From Parelaphostrongylus tenuis (taxonomy: Eukaryota; Nematoda; Chromadorea; Rhabditida; Metastrongylidae), in contig JAHQIW010000618.1 in the NCBI GenBank assembly GCA_019055375.1, positions 1 through 64,000 of the forward strand: a DNA stretch of 64,000 nt. Reading direction: 5' to 3'. The position numbers and the translations under genes were made by a program. Under the pieces are notes generated by a model. That model ran no database searches. It was not told the DNA's origin and worked only from the letters and a program-made list of their open reading frames with translations. Positions 10,079-20,300 of this stretch are shown in pieces (the stretch's first letter is position 1; each line of letters starts with the position of its first letter).

Positions 10079-10368
10079 TCGTCATACTCCCTCTTTTTGG
10101 TGAACAACCTTTGCCCCGAAAAACACGGGGGAGAGAAAAATTACGTCAGAAAAAAGAATTAGTGACAAAAAAACATGAAATGTCTCTCTCTCTCTCTCTC
10201 TCTCTCAGCCTTCTTCTTCTTCGTCTTTCTTTCTCTCTCTCTCTCTCTAAGAAGAAGAAGAAGAAGTCATACTCCCTCTCTCTGGTGAGCAATCTTTGTC
10301 CCAAAAATTAGAAGGGGAGAAAAATTACGGCAGAAAAATAGAAATAGTGACAAAAAACAAGAAATGCA
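10079..10368. repeat. Direct repeat pair flanking (CT)n / (AAG)n microsatellites
   Basis: A block of about 105 bp starting GTCATACTCCCTC occurs at 10079-10185 and again at 10266-10368, with roughly 85% identity by eye. Between them lie runs of CT (10181-10206 and 10232-10248) and GAAGAA. This suggests slippage or unequal exchange. Confidence 0.7.
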
Positions 10369-10479
10369 GATCACGAAGGTGAAGAATAACGACTGGAAAA
10401 ATACATATGGAAGGGAAAATAGAAGATAAAACACACCCGAAACCGTCAACAGCACCGTTAACAATAAACAATATAAATT

Positions 10480-10645
10480 CCAAACTTCCTCAGGTTTCAC
10501 TACCTTTTCGCAGTTTTATAATGTTTCAGAAATACCTAAGAGAATTGGCTGGTAAGCAAAAATTCCGACCTCAGACGGGAGTTGAACCCGCGTTTCGTCC
10601 ATACCGAGAACGCGTGCTCACACTACACCACCGAGGCCCGCGCTT
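10480..10645 (-). repeat. tRNA-derived SINE-like repeat (family S2)
   Basis: On the minus strand 'CCTCGGTGGTGTAGTGTGAG' and 'CGCGGGTTCAACTCCCGTC' give A- and B-box-like elements, followed by the tail 'CTTACCAGCCAATTCTCTTA'. Confidence 0.65.
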
Positions 10646-10764
10646 ATGGCTCAGCCTAACTGGGTTTTTAGAGCGATATTGCGTACCCGAACAAACCTGT
10701 CGATGGTTGGTGACTGATAGATAAGACAGAGACATACTGAAGAATGAATGGTGACTAAACGGTA

Positions 10765-10885
10765 GCCTCTGTGGTGTAGTGGTAGCACACGTCACCGGCA
10801 TGCATGAAACGCGGGTTCAACTCCTGTCTGAGATCCAGTTTTTTTACTTACCACTCAATTCTATTGAAACACAATATAGAGTACT
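10765..10885 (+). repeat. tRNA-derived SINE-like repeat (family S2)
   Basis: The head 'GTGGTGTAGTGGTAGCACAC' and B-box 'GGGTTCAACTCC' are followed by 'TTTACTTACCACTCAATTCT'. It faces the opposite-strand copy at 10480-10645. Confidence 0.7.
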
Positions 10886-11079
10886 GTAATAGTTACGCGA
10901 CTACAAGTACTGAATAGTCTTTCACCACCGAATCGCTCGAAGACTGCTGCTTGTCAAAACAGGTCGTTAATTCCACCGACGAGAAATGAAATCACCAAAC
11001 CTCCATCTCGTCGAAGAATAAATTCAGCGAAACGATGCGATACGACAACTGGAATGGTGATAAACTAGGATGTTATTCT

Positions 11080-11430
11080 GATAATTATTCTTTGAGCCAC
11101 GAATGTCAATGGTCTGTTAAAGGAGGGCTGACTTATAGAGCCCGATACACGTGCTTCGATCTTGCGATCTCGTCAGTCGGGCAGTTACCCTTTCTCGTCT
11201 TTTGCCAATCCTGTGAGGGTGCTCCAGTCTCCACACTAAGAGTTAGCGACGACGAACGTTTTACACTCTATGTCCAGTGAAATTATTATGATGGAGCACC
11301 CACACAAGATTGGAAAAGACGAGAAAGGGTAACTGCCCGACTGACGAGATCGCAAGATCGAAACAGGTGTATCGGGCTCTATGAGCCAGCCCTCATTGAC
11401 AGACCACTGACATGTGTGGCTCAAATAATG
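11080..11430. mobile_element. Palindromic hammerhead element F2
   Basis: Inverted arms start 'TTTGAGCCACGAATGTC' and end 'GACATGTGTGGCTCAAAT'. A minus-strand hammerhead (11140-11182, with GAAG in place of GAAA) and a plus-strand hammerhead (11335-11377) sit in mirror positions around the centre. Unlike F1 and F3, I did not find the TACCTTTATTTCG left extension or a clear target duplication. Confidence 0.7.
11335..11377 (+). ncRNA. Hammerhead ribozyme motif (F2 right arm)
   Basis: GCCCGA (11335-11340), core CTGACGA, helix II GATC-GCAA-GATC, core GAAA (11360-11363), CAGGTG, cleavage triplet GTA (ends 11371), TCGGGC. Helix I is a perfect 6-bp pair. Helix II is a 4-bp pair closed by a GCAA (GNRA) tetraloop. 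Helix III is a near-palindrome of the CACGTG seen in sister copies. Confidence 0.75.
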
Positions 11431-11639
11431 ATTATCAGGCATATTAAAATTTGAGCTGTGGTCTTAAGAAAACACTCGAAACGGAAGATAAGATGTTATT
11501 ACTTCCCCATTTTCTCTTGTTATCCAAAAAAATCCAGAAAAACTGGAGGCATAACCCGCTAATACAGGCGCATACGGGTGACACCGCACTGATTACAAAA
11601 GTCAGTTTTGGTACTTGTCCATTACGAGGCGACAAACGA

Positions 11640-12560
11640 AAAACCGATCTCATTCGCTGTACAAGAAATCTTCATAGGAATGTCAGCAGTCTTTTGAAAG
11701 CTTGAATCTCTGACAAGCGCCCTATATGGCCGTCGAGAAAAAATCTTTTTATAGCACTGTAGCATCCAGAATGAAATTATGTTCCACACCCACTACGCGC
11801 TTCATTTTATCACACATTATAAGTCCTGGAACCATGAAAAGCATCATATCAACGTGCAGATGAACTTTCGTAGTATCTGAACCAATCCTTCTTCGTGGAG
11901 TTTCTTTCAAAGCGGAGATAAAATTCCCATCAAATATCAAGCTGCATCCCACATATCCAACGGTCAAAGCATCGATTAATTGGCTCGCTCCTCCGACCGC
12001 ATGGATTAGCCGATAATCAAGCTCCTTAGAATGTAAAATTCGATCTTATCTTTCCTGCTAACAATATCTACGGAAATAAGGACAGCGTTGGAATCATTGA
12101 AACATACGCTGTCGAATGATTACTAGTATTCTGAGGAGAGAGCTCTGTCCGGCGTGGTGTATAACATAAATGTTTTTCTACTCCAGCGCTTTCTAGAGTG
12201 CCTTTCCAAAAAGCAAACACATTTTTGAGACCTTCAAAACTTGTGCTTTCGAATGAATACTAATACTCAAGGGAGGAAGTTTCTAGCGAAATATCGAGAG
12301 AGATAAGAAAAACAAAACAAGTGGTCGTGTAAAACAATTCTATTTTGGCTTCTAAAGCGTTATAAAAGCTTTCCTCGAAATCCGCTCGAGTGGGGTCTGG
12401 CCAGAAATTTAAGCTTTCGAATGACTGCTAATACTCCATAGAAAATTCCTGTCAGCAAATGAAATCGGTTTTCATTCTCCCGCCTCATAATGGGCAAGTA
12501 CCCAATTTTTATGGTCATCATATGCTCACGACGACGAGCTCTCGAGGCCCTCATGTAAGC
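11640..12560. repeat. Interspersed repeat Z copies
   Basis: Successive Z-family segments in both orientations, e.g. 'CATCATATCAACGTGCAGAT', 'GTCGAATGATTACTAGTATT' (12112) and 'TTTCGAATGACTGCTAATAC' (12413). No exon is recognised. Confidence 0.4.
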
Positions 12561-12599
12561 CTTTGAAATGGAAAGCCGCGAAAACCAGCATGAATAATA

Positions 12600-13045
12600 A
12601 GAAATTATAGAACAATGACTTTCAATCGACTTTTCTGAGACCTCGCTTAGAAATCCAATGTAGTCTGATCGAATGTTTTAGGCCTTTCATGAGGTATGAC
12701 ACGGTACGTCTAGTACTAGACATACGTGCCGCATTCTTGCAAGCCTCAGCAGTAGTACATGCCATTCGGCTCAGCTCTACTATTATAGGGAATCGACGCC
12801 AAAAAGTATCACTCCAGGCTAGCTAAGTGAAATGATCTTCTGATGTTCACCATTTCTCTTCACAGTGACTGGATTCAGAAGTCAGAGTCAACTTTTTCGG
12901 CGTTGAATCCCTATTATAGCAGGGTGACCAGGATGGCATGTGCTACTGATGAGGCTTGCGAGAAAGCCGAAACATACGTCTACCACAGAGACGCCATATC
13001 AGCCCTTATAAAGAGGCTTGAAACATTCTATCAACTACATAAAAA
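12600..13045. mobile_element. Palindromic hammerhead element (family D)
   Basis: The left terminus is 'TTTTCTGAGACCTCGCTTAG' and the inner arms share 'GGGAATCGACGCCAA' and its mirror. The right arm has a complete plus-strand hammerhead (12940-12986). The left arm has a decayed minus-strand copy (12713-12758, core CTGCTGA and GGCA) that still keeps a perfect GTACTA/TAGTAC helix I. Confidence 0.65.
12940..12986 (+). ncRNA. Hammerhead ribozyme motif (family D, right arm)
   Basis: GTGCTA, CTGATGA (12946-12952), helix II GGCTT-GCGAGA-AAGCC (perfect 5 bp abutting both core strands), GAAA (12969-12972), CATACG, cleavage triplet GTC (ends 12980), TACCAC. Helix I pairs five of six positions. This copy has the best helix II of the family B-E group. 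Confidence 0.72.
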
Positions 13046-13129
13046 AATCCCTGCTACTTATATGTTAGATGGCGACAAATTTTTCAACCGACCTCATCTC
13101 GCTGGACAGGAAGTTTACACATGAGTGTT

Positions 13130-13905
13130 GAGTATTCTTCGAAAGCTTGTATCTTCTAACTACAGCCCTTACGTGGTCGGTTTTCTAAAACACCTTTTTA
13201 TAGCCCTTTAAAATGCAGAATAAAATATGTTTCACACGACCACGTGTTTTCTTTCTTATTCCGCTTATAATTCGTTAGACAAAATTCTTCCTTGGAGTAG
13301 CTGTACTCATTCGATAGCACAAATTTCGAAGAACTCAAAAATTTGTTTGCTTTTCAGAAAAGCTCTTCTGATAGTGCTGTAGGAAGAAGAAAATATCCTT
13401 GATCCCGCGGACAGAGCTCTTCTTAAGACTATTACTAATCATTCGACGTCGTAAGTTCCAATGATTCTAACGTTGTGCTTCTTTTCTGGAAATACCGTTT
13501 AGCAGGGAAGATCGAACGAGTTTCACATTTTCGACGACTTGTTTATCGCCAATTCACGGAGCGGGGCAGGGGCGGGCCAATCGTCGCGTTTGAAAATATT
13601 GTTATTCAATGGGGATTTTTTCACCACATTGACAGAAACCTCAGATCGAAACGCAGATGTTGCTAATATGGAGAATTCTCCACAAGCTAATATGCTATTT
13701 CGTGCTTCCAGCGAATTATACGCATGAGAAAATGATGGCGAAAGGCGAGTGTGAAACATAATTTTATTCTGGATCTTACAGCGTTATAAAAAGGTGCTTT
13801 GAAAAACCGGTGGAGCTATAGCCAGAGATCTAAGCTTTCGAATGATTACTAACATTCCTACGAAGATTTCTGTCCAGCAAATAAGATCGGTTTATAAATT
13901 TGTCC
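13130..13905. repeat. Interspersed repeat Z copies
   Basis: Z-family segments including 'TCTTAAGACTATTACTAATC' (13421-13440), 'ACATAATTTTATTCTGGATC' and 'CTTTCGAATGATTACTAACA' (13832). No exon is recognised. Confidence 0.4.
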
Positions 13906-14310
13906 CCAACTAAAATATAAGTACCAAAATTCTTCTCAAAAGTATTTTTTATACGAGCTAGATTGAGATCTTATTATTTTTCCCAGCTTTTAGAAAAATC
14001 CTCCACTAACATTGAAACAGCTCTTTGACAAAAGAAAAGAAGAAATTTCCTACATTGATAAGTCTAGAAAATGCGCAGTGTCTCCAGACAACATCAACTT
14101 TTTTCATTACGAACAAAAGACCTGTGCTACTTAATAGCAAGATTTGTGAACTCAGTATAAATTATTCGGTTTTATTCATGTACTTCTCTATAGCTTAGAC
14201 ATCGTTAATTCTGAGGAGTGCAATTAATTTTAGGTCACACATGCATTGAATTAATGCCAAATTCACTACGTATTCACTTGCAATTTGCAATAAATATGAA
14301 TAATCACGTA
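13906..14310. other. AT-rich unassigned DNA
   Basis: I see no coding exon, tRNA or repeat family here. Confidence 0.4.
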
Positions 14311-14379
14311 GTTTGATATCCGACTTTTTTTTCTTGACAAGTAGTGACACGTCTTTGGTGTCATTACTATTAATCGTAG

Positions 14380-14875
14380 AGGTGAACCGAAAGGCTAAAG
14401 CTGCTGAAAAACAAAGTCCTATTGGCGCCTCATCAGTAGCATACCTATCGGCTCAAAACATGTCCATATCCTTATCAGATTATATCAGTTTTGACAAGTC
14501 TGTGAATGAGCGGTCGATAGCAGAGGTATGATTCATTATAAAAGCCGCAAGCTCGACTGCCGGTCACCACAACGTCAGGTAATACCATTATCCGACTTGA
14601 GGTGATTATTTTTTACTCGGCGTCGATTCCTTTAGAGGATTATATCTACCTCAAGGGATCGACGGAACCGAGGAAGGGTGCTACTGATGAGTCCCAATAG
14701 GACGAAATAGGCGCCTATATAGCACTAGACCTATCGGCTCAAAATATGTCATATCCATGTAGATTATATCGTTTTGAGCGAGTCTGATAAAGAACCTCTT
14801 GAAAGGCTTAGAATATCCGTCAGACTACATCGAACTTTCAAGCGAGGTCTCAAGATAGTCTTATGGAAGTAATGT
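14380..14875. mobile_element. Hammerhead element (family C), rearranged left arm
   Basis: The right arm (about 14640-14875) holds an intact plus-strand hammerhead, followed by 'CTATCGGCTCAAAATATGTC' and the group terminus 'GACTACATCGAACTTTCAAG'. The left part (14420-14500) has 'GGCGCCTCATCAGTAGC' run directly into 'CTATCGGCTCAAAACATGTC', a scrambled arm that has lost the helix II and GAAA segment. Confidence 0.6.
14678..14725 (+). ncRNA. Hammerhead ribozyme, intact consensus
   Basis: GTGCTA (14678-14683), CTGATGA, helix II GTCC-CAATA-GGAC, GAAA (14704-14707), palindromic helix III TAGGC/GCCTA, cleavage triplet ATA (ends 14719), TAGCAC (14720-14725). Helix I (6 bp), helix II (4 bp) and helix III (5 bp) are all perfectly paired and all core bases are canonical. 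Helix III has no loop, so folding should favour an intermolecular dimer or a strained monomer. Confidence 0.82.
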
Positions 14876-15098
14876 AATCACAAAAGTTGTTGAGATTCTC
14901 TGTGACAGGGATGCTTACTGTTTACAAATGTAAAGTACCAAACTGAACAGAGGCTTCCTTTCCTTCTTATTGTGAAGATCAACAGATTACCGTTGATTCT
15001 CCATGCAAATAACATCACGAAACTCTACCAATATTCTGTACCATTTCAAACGTTCTCCTAATTTTCGAACTAAACACAAAATATGGAAAGGAATCTCC

Positions 15099-15207
15099 TT
15101 ACTTAGAAGAACATTGGAGTGTGCCATGAACATGAAACTCGAGAAGAACATATGGATAACCTTCAACGACAATCTCACCGTGCACCAGTGATCTTGAGAT
15201 TGTTGTT
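15099..15207 (-). CDS. hus-1: Possible terminal exon of hus-1
   Basis: A TTTCAG acceptor ends at 15208. The frame beginning one base in reads 'TTISRSLVHGEIVVEGYPYV', then 'LLEFHVHGTLQCSSK' and TAA. The alternating hydrophobic pattern resembles the last strands of HUS1 (a basic/'V.FD.L'-like strand followed by a Leu-Gln strand near the C-terminus). It needs two bases from the preceding exon, whereas exon 6 supplies one, so a linking exon is missing. A weak candidate (15382-15333, 'VDIYYIFF') resembles the HUS1 'VHIDIRKLLQFL' segment but does not restore the phase. Confidence 0.4.
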
Positions 15208-15479
15208 CTGAAATCAGCAAGACCATAGAACAAAAATATAAACAACTAAGCACTACTTGAGGCACTAATGATAAGTTTCATTGGAATGCACTCTGCATAA
15301 CATTTAATTTTTACACAAAAACGAGTAAAAACCTTTGAAAATTTTGGGTTTTTACAAAAAAAAATGTAGTAGATATCCACCACTTGCCACAGTCGCCATG
15401 GATCAGATTGAAGTCACACGTTCCGTGACTATTTGCAAAGTAATATTCTTTCTAACACACAAGCCTCCAGTGTGCGTGT

Positions 15480-16110
15480 GGCTTGAAAGTGCTCTACGAC
15501 GCGCACGTGGTCGATGATTTGATCTCACGCTCATAGTTCACCAAGTCGTCAATACATCCGGGGTTGACGAATTTGCACCAGGATTTTTCTGGGAGGATAG
15601 AAGCACTGACTTGATACATCGGAGGGCCACTGCGAGTCAATGTGAAAACTAGATATGCATTCAATCACAATCCCTCAAACGATACTCGATGACGTTGAAT
15701 GCATGGCGCATCTCTCGAGGACTGATCAACGCAGAGAGCTTTTAGAGCTTTATAAGTCTTGCTAAATCAACGTTCATAACGCAAGAGATTCTGGGTTCAC
15801 TTCATCGAAAGGATAGAAGCTCTCGGTATTTATCAATCCAAGACAAATGTGCCACGTGTTCCAACTTCATCAAGACTGGTTAGAGGCGAATGAATGCACA
15901 TCTGGTCTCTAAAATGACTCTCGGTGACCTACGAATGAATCAAGTCATTTAAGAACTCTTCTATCCTCCCCAACACAACTCGTATCAAGTTACCGATCTC
16001 GGAGGGATGGTAGACATAATGATCTTTGGGAGCGGAATCAAACCATTGACCACGTGTGTGTGTGTCGGAAGGATATTTCTAATCACTGCGCCACACGCAT
16101 TATGTTGTAA
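15480..16110. repeat. Two tRNA-derived SINE-like repeats (S1), head-out inverted
   Basis: A plus copy (about 15480-15790; 'GTACATCGGAGGGCCACTGC', 'GACTGATCAACGCAGAGAGC') abuts a minus copy (about 15800-16110; 'GCATTCATTCGCCTC'-type tail and a head near 16100 reading 'GCGCAGTGATTAGAAATATC' on that strand). They occupy the region between the HUS1 exons. Confidence 0.6.
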
Positions 16111-16114
16111 TTTA

Positions 16115-16585
16115 TAAGTCGAATTTGAACACCATGAGAATTGATGAATTCAAGAGAAAGATCAGAATGGAGTCTCCAACCCACAATGTAGAGGTTTTCA
16201 GAATTTCGTAACGAATATATGAGTCTGGATATGTTGCGAAGGGCGAAGGCTAGCGTCACTCAATGATGACGGTAAGAGCGCAGAACAATCAAAATCTTCT
16301 CCTTGACAAACTACTCATCAAGACGGTATAGGGTTTATTTTACTATCTATTCGTTCGCGCGGTAAAGTGGTGTAGGATAAACTCGAACCAGAAGACAGTT
16401 ATTGCTAACTACTTTGTGATGTACCAATCGACCATGACTTTCTTACTCCTCGGAAAACAATCGCACCATAGAAACTTTTCATTTAAACCGATGAGGCTTC
16501 CTATACAACATCACTGCTGCTGCCTGACTAGTACTGAGAAGTTGATTTAAATGGGCAAAGAAAGCGGTTGGATCCATGAAGATAT
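16115..16585. other. Unassigned intronic DNA
   Basis: The expected linking exon of hus-1 was searched for on the minus strand here and not found. No repeat family is assigned. Confidence 0.35.
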
Positions 16586-16589
16586 TAAA

Positions 16590-17300
16590 CGCATTAAGAA
16601 AGGCTACCGACCCGATGGTCCGACTTTACGAACATTCTAGCGGAAAGATATGATGCATAACCTCTCCCTGGGCTACTCTTTCACGCTATGTGACCCGATG
16701 GTCCAATTTCCTCACGATAAGCCTTGAAAAAAGACACTCTATTGGTACTCACTCGAGGATCAACAGGACGACATGTGATGGTGACAGGACGGATGACCTT
16801 TTTAATCGCTACTAGTTTCTAAGAACATCAACTAACCACTTCTAAGGAGAACGTCTAAACAATTAGTCTGATGGTGACAAAACTTTTGAAGAATACAGCT
16901 TCTAGGAACGAGAATTCTAGATAAATCTTACCGGAAAGGGTTCATATTACGATGATTCCTACTGTGTTCAATGAAACTGTTTGAGACGGGTCATAGTAAA
17001 CTAATCTTATTATCCGACACTTTCTACACGCTATGCTATCGAAGATAAGTTTGGCCAACCACGTAATGCGATCTAACGACAACCGACGAATGGGATCAGT
17101 TATCGACTAGATTCTTCGAGGTGTCAGGCGCACCTCAAAAAGACCCTCAACATGGTAATCCAATTTCTAGTCACGAGAAGCCTAGAAGAAAGATATGATG
17201 CTCAACGAATCTCTACAGCGAGGAGGACCCAGGAGGGTTCTCTTGCAAGGGATATGGAGAAATGAGAGGTCTAAAGCTCCTACTCGAGTCATCACCGATC
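16590..17300 (+). repeat. RTE 3'-end fragments, rearranged
   Basis: Two decayed copies of the RTE C-terminal segment. 'ACCGACCCGATGGTCCGAC' at 16608 is followed by a second 'GTGACCCGATGGTCCAAT' at 16690. A further piece at 17090-17300 contains 'CGAGGAGGACCCAGGAGGGT' and 'CTCGAGTCATCACCGATCAA'. All coding frames are broken. Confidence 0.55.
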
Positions 17301-17399
17301 AAAGAGAAGATGGGTAATCCGACGTTTGCCATTTTTCTTATAAGTACCAGGTGGATGCTACACAACAGCTCTTATGATTGAAGAAGTGTTCAACCATAC

Positions 17400-20300
17400 C
17401 TGCCACTGTGTCATTCGCTAAATCAGTGAAGTAAACAGTGATCTCAGCCTGATTTATGCGACATTTCAGATGCATCTCTCCACTATTGCTGACTTTCACG
17501 GTCTAAATAAGACAGGAACCACTTTTCAAATAGAGTCAAAACTTCTTTCAGTCAATGCCAGCTGTTACCACCACGTACAATGTTCCTGTTTCCCACATGC
17601 TTCAGAGACTGGAGAATTCTCATCACCGACTTCACTGGTGGAAAGTAGACACCCATCTAAACCAACATAACTATAGAACAACACAATAGTATTGCCTTTA
17701 AATATCAGAAGCAAACAAAATTAGCACGATACCTACCATCCCTTGGGCGACAATCGGCCGTTGATAGACGTCCCAGTGAGCAATTTTCACCAATTTGATA
17801 GGAAGTTCGTGAACAACGCCGCGATCGCGAAGTTCCAGTTGAAGGAATGGCTTCTGAACAACGACAGTTCTATGGGATACCAATGGAACCAATCAATCAA
17901 TCTATGTAAATGTGACTTGATCTGATTTCTGGCGTAGTTTGATCTTCAGATAGGACTGCGCACCGCATACACTTTTCTCAAAGTAATCAACATCAAGCTC
18001 CATCACTATCTCATTTCTTTCCTCCGAAACTCCGGCAAAATTCTGAAAGCTGATCGCAAAAGAGGTTAAGTTACTTGACCAAAGATTTGAAAAAGGCAGA
18101 GAACATGAAAACAACTCACGAATACTTCGAAATCGGGTCGAGACGGAATGAGAACGCTCAAAAAATGACCCTGTTCCCGAAGTGTGTCACTGGCAACAAA
18201 ACACATGCCTAAAAGTGAGAGAGTAAAAATATTTTACTTCTAGGTATCTCATGGATGAGGAGGGTCAGTGCAGTGGTTAGAAGCACAGTGTATCAGGAAG
18301 CACGTCGATGAGTTAGGAGCTGTTTCGATCCCCTCTCCGAGCAATCTCTTGCAATCGCTAAACGAACCCTTTAGCTCGGCAACTCTTACTTTGCAAAATA
18401 AAAAGATAATATGAGTATGACCGCCATGTTATCTCTATGTACTATCTTTATGATTATTTACCTCTGGAACACATATTCTCAGTTTGTCCATGAATGCTGT
18501 AAAAACCCGTCTAGAAAGAATGAATAACGACATGCATAACCTAGGTCAAGTAACCATGGGAGTCTGATCAGCTAGCCAAAACTTAGAACAACAGAAAAAT
18601 ATCAAAGTCTATTCGCTTCTAGTTTCAAATAGAGAGTAACAGGAGCCATAGAAGAAAAAAAAAATTGCTTAATTCCCCACCTTCATCAGTAATCCTCAGC
18701 CCACACCGTTTTTTGCACATTCGCGAGATAGCACCAATCGATCCTAAACAAATTTCTATAACTATAATCTCGCTCCATGAGCTTTAACACCAGGGTGGTA
18801 AGCAGCAAATTTAAATAATTAAAACTTATGATTTCGCTTGATAACCTATCGTATACTACTTTCCTATATGTGGATCACCATGGAGCTGCCTTGGGAACAA
18901 ATTCGCTGCTACTCACGCACGAATGTCGCGTAGAGGAAAATGCTAGTGAAGCGGTGCGAAAGATTAATGAAGTTTCCTATGGACGACCCGAGCACGACCG
19001 ATCCTTCAGACTGTTCTCTCCAGCTTTAAACTTCACGAATCACTTCATAGCCGTCCTTTCTGCAACAGCATCATCACCCTAAGCTCCATTAAGCCTGCGG
19101 GCCGCTTCACCAGCATTTTGCCATTGGAGCATGAGTAGCGAGCGAATTTGTTCCCAAGACAGTTCCATCTGAAGGCAAGCATAGGCAAGTTGTATACCAA
19201 AATGTTCACAAGAAAATGCACAATTGAACGTTAACAGAACCATGCGCTTTTGAATACTGCTGGTTAATAATTCGGTGTTTACTGCTCTAATGCCAAGACT
19301 TATTGAACGACCTCATAGTAACCTTCCTTTAACTTCGGCTATACAAATCAATCACATATTATTTGACGACTGAGCGGAAGGACGAAGTTGATGAAGAAAC
19401 CATATATGTATGGCTGGCGTTTCGAGGCGTCCCATCTTGTTCAGAGCCGATTGATCCAAGCAGATGTTCCAGTCGTTTATCCTCATTGTGGCCTTGCCTC
19501 CGCTGTGCTTCGAGTCGGAACTTCTTCGGAGGAGCACAGTTTAAGTGAGATACTCACTCAGCAGCGCTCACCTCATAGACGGCGGTTGTTAATGATTCTG
19601 TGACCCGAACAACGAAGGCGAAAGGCACAACGAAGACGCACAACTGTGGAATATCAGCCCGGAAAAATCGGCTCTGATGAAGATAGAACGCGTGGACAGG
19701 CCAGTCAAATAATTATGAATTTTATTTACTCATTAGATATCGAAGCCATGAACAAGACTGAGCCATGTTAAAAGACTAAAATTCGAAACTTGGTTTTTCA
19801 CATAAAGAATAGCGATATTTTGACTGGGATGAGAAACTGCCCTGTATATGAAGAGCAAGTCAAGAACTTTGAGAATTAACAAGTATGATTTTATCTTCGG
19901 GAATTTAGTTTAATGAATAAAAACAAGTAAATTAATTGAAACAATCTCCCACAGGCTGAGAGAATATTTAAAGTTTTTCGGGGTTAGTACGTCGGAGCCA
20001 TATGAAAGTTTCGGCGGTGTCCGCTTCATCAGTGGCCCCCCTCCCACCCTGAAACACTACTTTGCAGCAGAGATGGGCAGACAAACCTATCTCAGAAAGG
20101 CTAAAAACATCCTCACAGACTATATCGAATGTTTGCAGCGAGGTTTGAAAACAGGCGTTGAGATGGATTTCTACGTTATTATATTTTCACTCTTTGCGAG
20201 AAAACTGAGAAAAAGGAAAAGTTATAACTTACTTGAGAACGACTCAACGGAACCCTGTTCAGAAAGAATAGCAGAGAATCGCATCACTAGAAAAAGATAA

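Noticed and set aside
10765..10840. Candidate tRNA gene (A-box and B-box present; likewise at 23.2, 33.7 and 37.0 kb)
   Set aside because: No full cloverleaf could be drawn, and each is followed by a conserved non-tRNA tail shared among copies, so they are SINE-like repeats.
14987..15265. 92-codon minus-strand frame spanning the putative last hus-1 exon
   Set aside because: Its own frame shows no HUS1 similarity; the neighbouring frame within 15099-15207 fits better and was reported instead.
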